Counted from the first letter of the stretch, positions 15,454-22,166 are shown. The stretch: 22,168 nucleotides of DNA from a bacterium (GCA_021846685.1 JAJZWL010000012.1:1-22168); one strand, 5' to 3'. The notes: generated from the letters alone by a model not told the origin. Numbers and translations: made by a program.

Positions 15454-16452
15454 AAATTTATTTATATAGTATTCAGCTCCATGTATTCTATTTTGAGGAA
15501 CATAACTTCCTGAAACTTCTTGATAACCTGGATTACCTATTTTCACTCCCGCATATTTATAATAATCTGATATTACTTGAGAGTAAATTATTTGTAAATT
15601 ATTTAAATATTCAGATTGTGTATATCCATACTGTGGGTTGTTTGTATCTCCTTTTGCCCAATAAATATTATTTGGATAATTTTGATAATAAGTAAGGGCA
15701 TTAAAAAATTCAGCTGCAGTAGTATTTGGATTTACAAGATTTGTTACAATACGGCTATATTGAGGTAATTCCCAAGTCATAAGAGTAGCATCAACTCCAT
15801 CTTTAAAAGATTTAAATGATTGTATTCCTTTATAATTAGGTTCTCCCTGAATTAGTGTAGGAATATCAATTCCTGAATTGAGGGGGTTATAGATATCATG
15901 ATTGTTTATATTTCCTCCTTCAGCCCAACACCAAGCTATTATTGCTGAAAGATGTTCCTGTGTGAGAGTATCTGTTATTGGCACATTTTGCTTAAGAGCT
16001 AATTCTTCTAATAGTGTTACTGCAAATGCTTCTAATGAATAAGGAGGATTTTCAATTAAAGTCTTGTACTCAGGTATTGAAACTTTATTTGAATTATCTA
16101 TGTAAGGATTTAGGATTTCTTTTTGAGAAACAATTACAGTTTGATTAAATATAGGCATAAGAGGCCCTTTTACAGGTGGATTATATTTTTTATCTGTTAT
16201 ATTTTTAGTAGTTATTGCTTTTTTAGAAGTTGTTACCTTTTCAGAAGTTGTTGCTTCTGGAGCTAAAGGTAATAAAGGATTTAAATTTTTTTCAGAGCTC
16301 ACAGGGACATGAGATACAATAGGAGCAGGTATTGTATTTGATGTATCTGAATAAACTCTGTCACCTATTCCTAGTGATACTACACCACATAACCCTCCTA
16401 ATAGGATTCTTCTGCCATTAGAAGGCTTGTAATGAGATTCGTTTTCAATCAT
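15445..16452 (-). CDS. Exported lysozyme-like (muramidase/glucosaminidase-type) protein
   Basis: 335 residues. A basic head (SNGRR) and a moderate hydrophobic segment (ILLGGLCGVVSLGIG, about 16-30) act as signal or anchor. A Thr/Pro/Ser-rich spacer (about 35-105) follows, then a C-terminal domain. That domain contains AIIAWCWAEGG (Glu178), IYNPLNSG, and FKSFKDGVDATLMTWELPQYSRIV. This order (helix with W-x-E-G-G, N-P-L-N, G-[IV]-x-[SF] and G-x-x-A-T) is seen in lysozyme-fold phage and actinobacterial endolysin or muramidase domains. Glu178 is the likely general acid. It starts 12 nt after the small anchored protein and is likely cotranscribed with it. The role in wall remodelling or attack is inferred. 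Confidence 0.72.
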   Translation of the reverse strand: MIENESHYKPSNGRRILLGGLCGVVSLGIGDRVYSDTSNTIPAPIVSHVPVSSEKNLNPLLPLAPEATTSEKVTTSKKAITTKNITDKKYNPPVKGPLMPIFNQTVIVSQKEILNPYIDNSNKVSIPEYKTLIENPPYSLEAFAVTLLEELALKQNVPITDTLTQEHLSAIIAWCWAEGGNINNHDIYNPLNSGIDIPTLIQGEPNYKGIQSFKSFKDGVDATLMTWELPQYSRIVTNLVNPNTTAAEFFNALTYYQNYPNNIYWAKGDTNNPQYGYTQSEYLNNLQIIYSQVISDYYKYAGVKIGNPGYQEVSGSYVPQNRIHGAEYYINKFLF

Positions 16453-16464
16453 ACCAAAAATTAC

Positions 16465-16959
16465 TTAATTAGATGTAACAGGAGCAGGACATTGATTCCC
16501 AGAAGCACTTATATCTTGTCCGAGATTTGCTACAACAGCAGCTTCAGTTTGTGCATTTGTAAATTGATCAACCTTACTTATTACTTCGCCATTTCCTCCT
16601 TTAAGATCTAGATAAAGACTTGCTACTCCTGAAGTATCTGTATAATTCATTTCAACAACACATGCAGTAGAATTTGTAGGAGCAATATCAATTCCTACAA
16701 TTGCAGAAGTTCCTCCATTTGTTACATTTGTTATTCCATCTACTCGTGTAATACCCGCATCACCTAGTTTTTGAGCAATTTGAGCTGCTTGAGAATCAGC
16801 TGTTAACTGGTTATATTTATTATATCCTAAATATCCTCCGAAAGAAGCCGCAACAAGAGCAACAACTATTCCACCTCTTTTCATTTTTCTACCCAAACGT
16901 TCTCTCAAAGTAGAACTCTTTTTAAGTTTCTCTTCATTATTAAGTCTTTCTTTAAACAT
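16465..16959 (-). CDS. Small single-pass membrane protein with an outer domain, function unknown
   Basis: 164 residues. A basic, charged cytoplasmic head (MFKERLNNEEKLKKSSTLRE) leads to one transmembrane segment (GGIVVALVAASFGGYLGY) and a ~100-residue outer region. That region is rich in Ala, Thr, Gly and Asn with two Cys (in ACVVEM and near the end in NQCPAP), which could form a disulfide. I do not recognise the family. The start was moved to the ATG at 16959, because the longer frame opens with a TTG that is the -35 box of the promoter. It is the first gene of the operon with the lysozyme-like gene. Confidence 0.75.
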   Translation of the reverse strand: MFKERLNNEEKLKKSSTLRERLGRKMKRGGIVVALVAASFGGYLGYNKYNQLTADSQAAQIAQKLGDAGITRVDGITNVTNGGTSAIVGIDIAPTNSTACVVEMNYTDTSGVASLYLDLKGGNGEVISKVDQFTNAQTEAAVVANLGQDISASGNQCPAPVTSN

Positions 16960-16990
16960 CTTTTTTAAATCAACTAAAATAAACAGGAAT

Positions 16991-17019
16991 ATTCTACTAC
17001 TTCTCAAATTATCTGTCAA
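16991..17019 (-). promoter_or_regulatory. Strong promoter of the envelope-protein operon
   Basis: On the minus strand TTGACA (17019-17014), 17 bp, TAGAAT (16996-16991). Transcription would start near 16984, 25 nt before the ATG at 16959. Both hexamers match the 10363-10391 promoter. Confidence 0.7.
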
Positions 17020-17090
17020 GTAAAAAATAACTATAGGTGCAATTTCAAAACTTAATAAGTACTACTTTATCTTACTAATACACTGTATTT

Positions 17091-17125
17091 CATATTTAAT
17101 ATTGTATCGCGAAATATTAAATATG
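17091..17125. repeat. Perfect 13-bp inverted repeat, 9-bp centre
   Basis: CATATTTAATATT (17091-17103) and AATATTAAATATG (17113-17125) are exact reverse complements around GTATCGCGA. There is no U-tract on either strand. It lies about 70 bp upstream of the minus-strand promoter at 16991-17019 and could be an operator or a cruciform-forming site. The rest of 17020-17203 shows nothing I can name. Confidence 0.6.
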
Positions 17126-17235
17126 TACACTTATAGTCTTTTAGTATTTGAATAATAGATTAGTATCAAAATCATTAGTTATATATATATTTATCAAAAA
17201 AACTATATTATTTTACAAAAATATATAGGGAAAAC

Positions 17236-17296
17236 GAGAGAGAGTTAATTTAAAAACACATAAGTGTTAATAATTAAGCAGAGCTCTCTTTTTTAC
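17236..17296. terminator. Bidirectional terminator hairpin of unit A
   Basis: A long dyad, with GAGAG outer arms, inner TTAATTTAAAAACAC against GTGTTAATAATTAA and a 4-nt loop. It is followed by a T-run on the plus strand and by a shorter GTTTT on the minus strand. It closes the minus-strand 26-aa ORF transcript. Confidence 0.65.
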
Positions 17297-17356
17297 ACAT
17301 AGTTAAATATGACTTCCTTATTACTAATATATATTCTCCTTAAACATATTTATATC

Positions 17357-17437
17357 CTATTCCCCAATAAGAAAAAAGATAAACCCAATTATACATATAG
17401 CTCCTAATATAAAAACACCTTGTGCAATATCATACAT
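17357..17437 (-). CDS. 26-aa hydrophobic peptide in the variable slot of unit A
   Basis: ATG at 17437, TAG at 17357-17359. After MYDIAQG almost the whole peptide is one transmembrane stretch (VFILGAICIIGFIFFLIG), ending in Glu. The Shine-Dalgarno AGAAAGG lies 6 nt before the ATG, exactly as in unit B, and is one of the few good ones in this window. A promoter (TTGTAA-17-TATAAT) and a 67-nt leader precede it, and a hairpin terminator follows about 60 nt after. The size and hydrophobicity resemble type I toxin peptides or small regulatory membrane peptides, but no antisense RNA is evident, so this stays open. It is too short for usual gene finders. Confidence 0.55.
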   Translation of the reverse strand: MYDIAQGVFILGAICIIGFIFFLIGE

Positions 17438-17504
17438 ATTTAACCTTTCTATAAATAGCCTACAACCTGTTTACCAAGTTTTGAGCATATTTTGTAAATG
17501 TGCG
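17438..17504 (-). promoter_or_regulatory. Conserved 5' leader of unit A, with RBS
   Basis: The predicted transcript leader contains a possible 6-bp stem, AACUUG-GUAAA-CAGGUU. In unit B the first pair changes from A-U to G-U, which keeps pairing. The leader ends in AGAAAGG (17444-17450). It is the best-conserved part of the duplication. Confidence 0.5.
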
Positions 17505-17510
17505 AGGACA

Positions 17511-17539
17511 ATTATATCACAAATATACCCACATTACAA
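17511..17539 (-). promoter_or_regulatory. Promoter of unit A small ORF
   Basis: Minus strand: TTGTAA (17539-17534), 17 bp, TATAAT (17516-17511). It is placed identically to the promoter of unit B. Confidence 0.65.
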
Positions 17540-17607
17540 TTACTATGAGATTCTAAGGGTTATATATAAATACTATTGTTATAGAATAAATTTGAGTTTT
17601 TGTTTTT

Positions 17608-17679
17608 TGAGGGCACTAGGACTTGAACACAGAACCAATAGCTTAAAAGGTTTATGCTCTACCATTAAGCTATACCCAT
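17608..17679 (-). pseudogene. Decayed tRNA-Lys (TTT) copy
   Basis: It aligns end to end with the intact tRNA-Lys at 18216-18287 but has about nine changes. The first two acceptor pairs are lost (A-C and T-T), the anticodon stem has three bad pairs, and one T-stem pair is broken. The anticodon loop CTTTTAA is unchanged. It is most likely non-functional, or at best a tRNA-like RNA end. Confidence 0.8.
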
Positions 17680-17727
17680 GAATTTAGAATAATAGTATAT
17701 TACTTTACAAAAATATATAGGGAAAAA

Positions 17728-17786
17728 GAGAGATATTTAATTTAAAAACACATAAGTGTTAATAATTAAGCAGAGCTCTCTTTTTT
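17728..17786. terminator. Bidirectional terminator hairpin of unit B
   Basis: Almost the same dyad as in unit A, with a T-run on the plus strand and CTCTCTTTTT on the minus strand. The minus-strand U-tract is better than in unit A. It lies about 30 nt past the stop of the 76-aa ORF. Confidence 0.65.
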
Positions 17787-17814
17787 ACACATAGCTAAAT
17801 ATGACTTTCTTATT

Positions 17815-18045
17815 CTACAAATGAATCTTATCTTTATTATTTTTCAATAACTCTAACATAAATCGAAGACATAGTATCGCTATTAATAGAGTTATTACTC
17901 CAAAACTCTCTCCAATATAGAATGCGTTAGTGTATTCTATAGCAAAAAAAATATTAAATATTTGAAATAATATATAATCTATAAATATATAAATAGCAAT
18001 TGCTCCAATTATAATGATACTATTTCGTAAAATATTTGATGTCAT
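17815..18045 (-). CDS. 76-aa two-helix membrane protein in the variable slot of unit B
   Basis: The start is the ATG at 18045, 6 nt after the Shine-Dalgarno AGAAAGG; an in-frame TTG two codons upstream is less likely. Two hydrophobic segments (IIIIGAIAIYIFIDYILFQI and GVITLLIAILCLRFMLELL) are joined by a short loop (EYTNAFYIGES), and the protein ends in a basic tail (KNNKDKIHL). No family is recognised. Promoter, leader, RBS spacing and terminator are those of unit A, but the protein has no visible similarity to the 26-aa peptide there. This points to exchange of the coding part within a conserved expression frame. Confidence 0.65.
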   Translation of the reverse strand: MTSNILRNSIIIIGAIAIYIFIDYILFQIFNIFFAIEYTNAFYIGESFGVITLLIAILCLRFMLELLKNNKDKIHL

Positions 18046-18112
18046 TTTCAACCTTTCTATAAATAGCCTACAACCTGTTTACCAAGTCTTTAGCATATTT
18101 TGTAAATGTGCG
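18046..18112 (-). promoter_or_regulatory. Conserved 5' leader of unit B, with RBS
   Basis: It matches the leader of unit A except for about two bases before the RBS (18052-18058) and two after it. The same short stem GACUUG/CAGGUU can form. Confidence 0.5.
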
Positions 18113-18118
18113 AGGACA

Positions 18119-18147
18119 ATTGTATCACCAATATATGCATATTACAA
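18119..18147 (-). promoter_or_regulatory. Promoter of unit B small ORF
   Basis: Minus strand: TTGTAA (18147-18142), 17 bp, TACAAT (18124-18119). One -10 base differs from unit A. Confidence 0.6.
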
Positions 18148-18215
18148 TTACTATGAGACTCTAAGGGTTATATATAAATACTATTGTTATAGAATAAAAT
18201 TGAGTTTTTATTTTT

Positions 18216-18287
18216 TGAGGGCACTGGGATTTGAACCCAGAACCAACAGCTTAAAAGGCTGATGCTCTACCATTGAGCTATACCCCC
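18216..18287 (-). tRNA. tRNA-Lys (TTT)
   Basis: Acceptor GGGGGTA pairs with TGCCCTC (two G-T), discriminator A, CCA not encoded. The anticodon loop CTTTTAA gives TTT. The anticodon stem has one T-T at its outer end, and D- and T-loops are standard. It begins 30 nt after the parB stop on the same strand and may be processed from the parB transcript. Confidence 0.93.
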
Positions 18288-18317
18288 GAATTTAAGAGAA
18301 TAATATCACAAAAAAGC

Positions 18318-19181
18318 TCATGAATCAAAGTCAGAGTTAATTTTTTTATAGATATCTTCTAATTCTTCATCTGTTTTAAATTTTATCACAATACTTCCTT
18401 CACCCTTTATATTTCTTTTCATTCCAACTTTTTCATCTCCAAAATATGATTTCAAATTATTTTGTATCACTAAACTTCTATGAGAAAGAATATTTAATCT
18501 AGTTTGATTTTTTCTAGGAGAATAGACTAATAATTTATCAATTAAATCTGATGTTTTAGCTGGAGATAATTTTTCTTTTAATATCTTTTCAAAAACTTCC
18601 TTTTGTAATTCTGGATTATCAATTCTAATTAGAGCTACTGCATGGGCATATATTAAAGTTTCATTATAAAGTGCATCTTTTATATTTTCAGGAAGTGTTA
18701 AAATTTTCATATAATATCTAACTGACCTGTCAGACAAACCTATCTGTCTAGAAATTTCAAGATTACCAAGATTAAATTCTTTTTTAAGATTCATTATAGC
18801 AACAGCTTCTTCCATTACGTTTAAATCTTTTCTTTGCAAATTTTCAACTATTGCATATACTAAAAGATCTTGAGAACTAGCTTCTTTTACTATAACAGGA
18901 ACTTTTTCTAATTTTACTGCTCTTGCTGCATTTAATCTTCTTTCTCCAGCAATAAGTTGATACTTTCCATCATCTCTTTTAGATACAATAAGAGGAGATA
19001 GAACTCCATGTTCTTTAATTGATAAAGAAAGCTCTTCAATGTCTTTTTTAGGGTCTATTCTTGGTTGATATGGGTTAGGTATTATATTTGCAACAAAAAC
19101 TTCTTTATACCCCTCTGGAGAAGAATTTTGTATAAGTGCAGATAGTCCTCGACCTAATCTATTATCTATATTTTTATCCAT
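18318..19181 (-). CDS. parB: Chromosome-partitioning protein ParB
   Basis: 287 residues. The head LGRGLSALI is the usual ParA-stimulating start of chromosomal ParB. The CTP-binding N-domain follows, with NPYQPR, then LIAGERRLNAARAVKL and ENLQRKDLNVMEEA. An HTH region for parS (LEISRQIGLSDRSVRYYMKIL) and a C-terminal dimer domain come next. ParB clamps load at parS near the origin and guide ParA-driven segregation. The gene overlaps the end of parA by 8 nt. I found no parS-like 16-mer (TGTTnCACGTGnAACA type) in the window, so the site should lie elsewhere. ParB genes of this kind are usually chromosomal and near oriC, but no origin is visible here. Confidence 0.95.
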   Translation of the reverse strand: MDKNIDNRLGRGLSALIQNSSPEGYKEVFVANIIPNPYQPRIDPKKDIEELSLSIKEHGVLSPLIVSKRDDGKYQLIAGERRLNAARAVKLEKVPVIVKEASSQDLLVYAIVENLQRKDLNVMEEAVAIMNLKKEFNLGNLEISRQIGLSDRSVRYYMKILTLPENIKDALYNETLIYAHAVALIRIDNPELQKEVFEKILKEKLSPAKTSDLIDKLLVYSPRKNQTRLNILSHRSLVIQNNLKSYFGDEKVGMKRNIKGEGSIVIKFKTDEELEDIYKKINSDFDS

Positions 19182-19944
19182 ATTTTTTTAATAATTCATC
19201 AGTAAATAAATCATACGCATGAGATCCAGAAGAAGTTGGATCATAATCAAAAATAGCTTTTCCGAAAGAAGGTGCTTCTGATAATTTTATATTCCTAGGT
19301 ATTATTGTATCAAATGTTTTCTCTTTAAAAAATTCTCTTATCTCTGAGGCTACAGCTTCAGAAATCTTTACCCTGCTGTCATACATAGTTAATAATACCC
19401 CCATCAAAGCCAGATCTGGATTTAGTGAATCTCTAACTAAATCCATAGTTTTTAATAATTGAGATATACCTTCTAGGGCATAATATTCACATTGAAGAGG
19501 AACTATCACATATTCTGATGCAACTAAAGAATTAATAGTAAGAAGACCTAAAGAAGGTGGATTATCTATAATAATATAATCATAATTTTCCGAAAATTTA
19601 GAAATTGCAGATTTTAATTTTAACTCTCTAGACATTTTATTAACTAATTCTATCTCTGCTCCTGCCAAAGATATATTAGAAGGGACTAAATACAAATTTT
19701 CTATATTAGTGGATATGAATACTTCACTTATAGTATTATTTTCTAATAACACATCATATACAGAAAGATTTTTTTTATCATCATTTAATAACATACTCAT
19801 ACCTAAACCAGAAGTGAGATTACTTTGAGGATCTAGATCTATTAATATAGTCTTCTTACCTTTTTTTGCTAAGAAAGCCCCAATATTTAAGGCAGAAGTA
19901 GTCTTTCCGACTCCTCCTTTTTGATTTAAAACTGTTATTATCAT
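19174..19944 (-). CDS. parA: Chromosome-partitioning ATPase ParA (Soj type)
   Basis: 256 residues, the size of chromosomal ParA/Soj without an N-terminal DNA-binding domain. The deviant Walker A motif QKGGVGKTTSALN with its signature Lys is followed by ILIDLDPQSNLTSGLG and the Walker B region YDYIIIDNPPSLGLL. The C-terminal part KLSEAPSFGKAIFDYDP is typical. ATP-bound ParA dimers coat DNA and move ParB-parS complexes. The ATG directly follows the stop of the second signal peptidase with no spacer, and no Shine-Dalgarno is seen, so translation is probably coupled. Confidence 0.96.
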   Translation of the reverse strand: MIITVLNQKGGVGKTTSALNIGAFLAKKGKKTILIDLDPQSNLTSGLGMSMLLNDDKKNLSVYDVLLENNTISEVFISTNIENLYLVPSNISLAGAEIELVNKMSRELKLKSAISKFSENYDYIIIDNPPSLGLLTINSLVASEYVIVPLQCEYYALEGISQLLKTMDLVRDSLNPDLALMGVLLTMYDSRVKISEAVASEIREFFKEKTFDTIIPRNIKLSEAPSFGKAIFDYDPTSSGSHAYDLFTDELLKKYG

Positions 19945-20592
19945 TTAATTTTTTGTAGAATAAATTACATTACCTTTTGTAGTATATGTTATTTGAGGAA
20001 CAAATCCGAATCTATTAAGTGGCCAAAATATAAATGAAGCTACACCTTTTATTTCATTCCTTGGAACCAATCCCCAGAATCTTGAATCTGAACTATCTCC
20101 CCTATTGTCCCCCATAACAAAATACTCCCCTTTTGGAATTGTTAAAGGAACATTATTAGCAAGATAAGTAGCACCATTAGTATTTACTCCTTTTGGAATA
20201 TATGCTGATTCATTTAATCTCTTTCCATTTATATAAACATTTCCATTTTTTAATTCCAAAGTTTCACCTGGAGTTGCTATTACTCGTTTTATATACTCCT
20301 CTTGAGGTGTATGCTGAAATACAATAACTTGACCTTGTACAGGATTTGAATATGAAAGCACCAATTTATTAGTAAACAGATACTCTCCATTTATAAAATT
20401 AGGCATCATACTTTTCCCCACAACAACATGAGGAGATGCTATAAATATATATATAAGAAGAGCAATAGCTAGAGTTACTGCTACAGTTTCTATAAAATCA
20501 ACTACAAAAATTCTAGAGACTCTTACTAAATAATCTTTATATTTATTTGTTTTTTTTAACGGACTACTAACCTTTTTTTTCTTTTTAGCCAT
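19945..20592 (-). CDS. lepB: Type I signal peptidase, second of two tandem paralogs
   Basis: 215 residues. A very basic head (MAKKKKKVSSPLKK) precedes one transmembrane segment (TVAVTLAIALLIYIFIAS) and the outer catalytic domain. The Ser-Lys pair is present: Ser61 in VVVGKSMMPNF and Lys102 in EYIKRVIATPGE. Later come VYINGKRLNE and the last conserved box MGDNRGDSSDSRFWG. The enzyme cuts signal peptides from exported proteins at the outer face of the membrane. It begins 35 bp after the first paralog and ends directly at the parA start. Confidence 0.94.
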   Translation of the reverse strand: MAKKKKKVSSPLKKTNKYKDYLVRVSRIFVVDFIETVAVTLAIALLIYIFIASPHVVVGKSMMPNFINGEYLFTNKLVLSYSNPVQGQVIVFQHTPQEEYIKRVIATPGETLELKNGNVYINGKRLNESAYIPKGVNTNGATYLANNVPLTIPKGEYFVMGDNRGDSSDSRFWGLVPRNEIKGVASFIFWPLNRFGFVPQITYTTKGNVIYSTKN

Positions 20593-20627
20593 AGATATTG
20601 TAGTTCAATAATATAACAAAAATACAA

Positions 20628-21227
20628 TTAGTTCAAATGTGAATACATTACATTACCTTTGACAGTATATGTTACAGAGGGAACAAACCCAAATTTATTA
20701 AGTGGCCAGAATACAAACCATGCTACTCCATGTATACTAGATTTCTTCACAAATCCCCAAGAACGAGAATCAAAACTTACAGATCTATTATCTCCCATAA
20801 CAAAATACTCCCCTTGTGGAACGACTATCTTTACATTATTAGGTAAAAATTGTCCCCCAAAAGTTTCGACTCTAGAACCTAGATATGCCGACTCATTTAA
20901 CTTTTTACCATTGACATATACATGTCCCGCTTTAAGTTCAATGGTATTTCCTGGTAAACCAATTATTCGTTTTATAAATTCTTCAGTAGGATCATATTGA
21001 AAATTAATTACATTACCTCTTTGAAGAGTGTTAAAAGTAACAGCTAATTTATTATTTATTAAATACTCTCCATTTACAAAATTAGGAAACATAGAATCAC
21101 CTACAACAATATGAGGAGATGATATAAATATATATATTACAACAGCAATAGCTATTGTAATAACTCCAGTTTCAATAAAATCGATTAAAAAAGATTTTAA
21201 ATATGCCATTATTTTCTTATTATCCAT
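20628..21227 (-). CDS. lepB: Type I signal peptidase, first of two tandem paralogs
   Basis: 199 residues from the ATG at 21227; an upstream TTG would add six residues and is unlikely. One transmembrane segment (GVITIAIAVVIYIFISS) is followed by Ser45 in IVVGDSMFPNF, Lys87 in EEFIKRIIGLPGN and MGDNRSVSFDSRSWG. The protein is close to the second copy along its whole length and both keep all catalytic residues, so both should be active. The head is short and less basic than in the second copy. It is the first gene of the signal-peptidase/parAB series. Two copies may differ in substrate range or simply raise dosage. Confidence 0.93.
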   Translation of the reverse strand: MDNKKIMAYLKSFLIDFIETGVITIAIAVVIYIFISSPHIVVGDSMFPNFVNGEYLINNKLAVTFNTLQRGNVINFQYDPTEEFIKRIIGLPGNTIELKAGHVYVNGKKLNESAYLGSRVETFGGQFLPNNVKIVVPQGEYFVMGDNRSVSFDSRSWGFVKKSSIHGVAWFVFWPLNKFGFVPSVTYTVKGNVMYSHLN

Positions 21228-21251
21228 TATTCTATATTTGTACAAGGAGTA

Positions 21252-21280
21252 ATTAAAAGAATTAATTTATATAAAATCAA
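21252..21280 (-). promoter_or_regulatory. Possible promoter of the signal-peptidase/parAB operon
   Basis: Minus strand: TTGATT (21280-21275), 17 bp, TTTAAT (21257-21252), with initiation near 21245 and a leader of about 18 nt. The match is weak and A+T-rich background makes chance likely. Confidence 0.3.
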
Positions 21281-21353
21281 CAGAAACAATTATAATTTAT
21301 ATAATATTTAATCGCAAGTTTTATATTCAAATGCATCTTTTTAAGTTTATACC

Positions 21354-21367
21354 CTAATAATTATTTA
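21354..21367. repeat. Left flanking direct repeat of the insertion sequence
   Basis: CTAATAATTATTTA directly abuts the left terminal inverted repeat. It matches 13 of 14 bases of the repeat at 22091-22104. Confidence 0.7.
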
Positions 21368-22090
21368 GGCTCTAGGATACCATCTCATTTAAAATAAAAA
21401 TTTACTAACTCATTATACAACACTTCTGAATCTCTTTTCCATCTCCATTCAGATTCTTTAAGATGTATTTCAAAATTAACTTTTATACCATTAAACTTTC
21501 TCAATCTCCTCTTTGTAAAACTCCAAAATGATTCTATTCCATTTACATGTACATCTCCTTCCAATGCAAACTCATTTCTACCATGATTTACTCTAAAATG
21601 CTTACCAAACCCAATATCTACTAATCCATCATATCCTCTCCATGAATCTGTATAGATTATCGATTCTACAGATATCTTCTTTCGTATTATCTTCTGTAAT
21701 GTCTTCTTCTTACAGTCAGGTACTATTTCTGTATATACTTTCCCTTCTCTTAAAAATATACCAAATACAGGCTGTTTTAATGTACCTCTCCCTCTCTTTA
21801 GCTTTCCATGATATCCTCTCATCCTCTTTGCTCCAAAATATGATTCATCTAATTCTACATCCCCTACAAACCTCTTAAATTCCTCTATCTGATGATTATA
21901 TATCTTACTTCTAAAACTATTGTAATATCTGTTCACTGTCTTCCTACTAATCCCTATTAATTTAGATGTTTGTGTAGCCGTTATATCCACACAAAAGTAT
22001 CTCATTATTTTTTTAATCTTATACTTACTTATTCTATTATACTTAAGCTCTTTCATTAACTTACATTATACCAGATGGTACTCTAGAGCC
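21368..22090 (-). mobile_element. IS1595-family insertion sequence (IS1016-like), 723 bp
   Basis: The terminal inverted repeats are imperfect over 18 bp: the left starts GGCTCTAGGATACCATCT, the right, reversed, GGCTCTAGAGTACCATCT. The element has one transposase gene on the minus strand. The length fits IS1016-type members of the family (about 700 bp). It is flanked by a 13-14 bp direct repeat and sits between a possible upstream gene end and the signal-peptidase operon. Confidence 0.88.
21385..22056 (-). CDS. IS1595-family transposase (ISXO2-like DDE domain)
   Basis: 223 residues. An N-terminal helix-turn-helix (ATQTSKLIGISRKTVNRYY) is followed by the ISXO2-like catalytic domain: Asp70 in VELDESYFG, then KQPVFGIFLREGKVYTEIV, Asp137 in IIYTDSWRGYDGL, and HVNGIESFWSFTKRRLRKF with Asn172 and Glu175. 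These are the metal-binding residues of the family, so the enzyme looks intact. It is short because the N-terminal zinc ribbon of longer relatives is missing, as in IS1016-type members. It fills almost the entire element, and the frame is unbroken, so the copy may still be mobile. Confidence 0.92.
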   Translation of the reverse strand: MKELKYNRISKYKIKKIMRYFCVDITATQTSKLIGISRKTVNRYYNSFRSKIYNHQIEEFKRFVGDVELDESYFGAKRMRGYHGKLKRGRGTLKQPVFGIFLREGKVYTEIVPDCKKKTLQKIIRKKISVESIIYTDSWRGYDGLVDIGFGKHFRVNHGRNEFALEGDVHVNGIESFWSFTKRRLRKFNGIKVNFEIHLKESEWRWKRDSEVLYNELVNFYFK

Positions 22091-22104
22091 TTAATAATTA
22101 TTTA
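22091..22104. repeat. Right flanking direct repeat of the insertion sequence
   Basis: TTAATAATTATTTA abuts the right terminal inverted repeat. Only its first base differs from the left copy. It contains the stop codon of the possible partial gene at 22098-22166. Confidence 0.7.
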
Positions 22105-22166
22105 ATTTTACTACTCTTCCTTTTATAAAATCTATTCTTAAATAATCCAAAAGCTATTCTTTTCTC
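22098..22166 (-). CDS. Possible C-terminal end of a minus-strand gene (partial)
   Basis: The frame is open from the window edge to TAA at 22098-22100, 22 codons. The end is strongly basic (FGLFKNRFYKRKSSKIK), as in cytoplasmic tails of membrane proteins or ribosome-associated proteins. It is too short to identify. If real, the insertion sequence landed at its stop codon, and it would lie upstream of the signal-peptidase operon on the same strand. Confidence 0.3.
   Translation of the reverse strand, partial: EKRIAFGLFKNRFYKRKSSKIK

Larger units (their letters stand above)
17204..17695 (-). repeat. Duplicated unit A (terminator, 26-aa ORF, leader, promoter, decayed tRNA-Lys)
   Basis: First copy of a tandem duplication. 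It matches unit B (17696-18307) from the start of ACAAAAATATATAGGG through the hairpin, again from the RBS and leader through the promoter, and through the tRNA-Lys region to GAATTTA. Between the hairpin flank and the RBS the two copies are unrelated. By direct count the 66-nt leader up to the RBS differs at about 2 positions, while the tRNA region differs at about 9 of 72. Confidence 0.85.
17696..18307 (-). repeat. Duplicated unit B (terminator, 76-aa ORF, leader, promoter, intact tRNA-Lys)
   Basis: Second copy of the tandem duplication, next to parB. It has the same order and flanks as unit A, but the segment between 3' flank and RBS is longer and carries a different membrane ORF. Confidence 0.85.

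Noticed and set aside
16960..17019. Longer N-terminus of the small anchored protein from a TTG
   Set aside because: The TTG is the first part of the -35 box TTGACA, so it is not transcribed; the ATG at 16959 is used.
17481..17681. Plus-strand frame of 66 codons across the unit A leader and tRNA region
   Set aside because: It runs antisense to the promoter, leader and decayed tRNA; a related frame in unit B (18014-18262) exists only because the DNA is duplicated.
18318..21250. parS site or origin near parAB
   Set aside because: No 16-bp TGTTnCACGTGnAACA-like palindrome or DnaA-box cluster was recognised.
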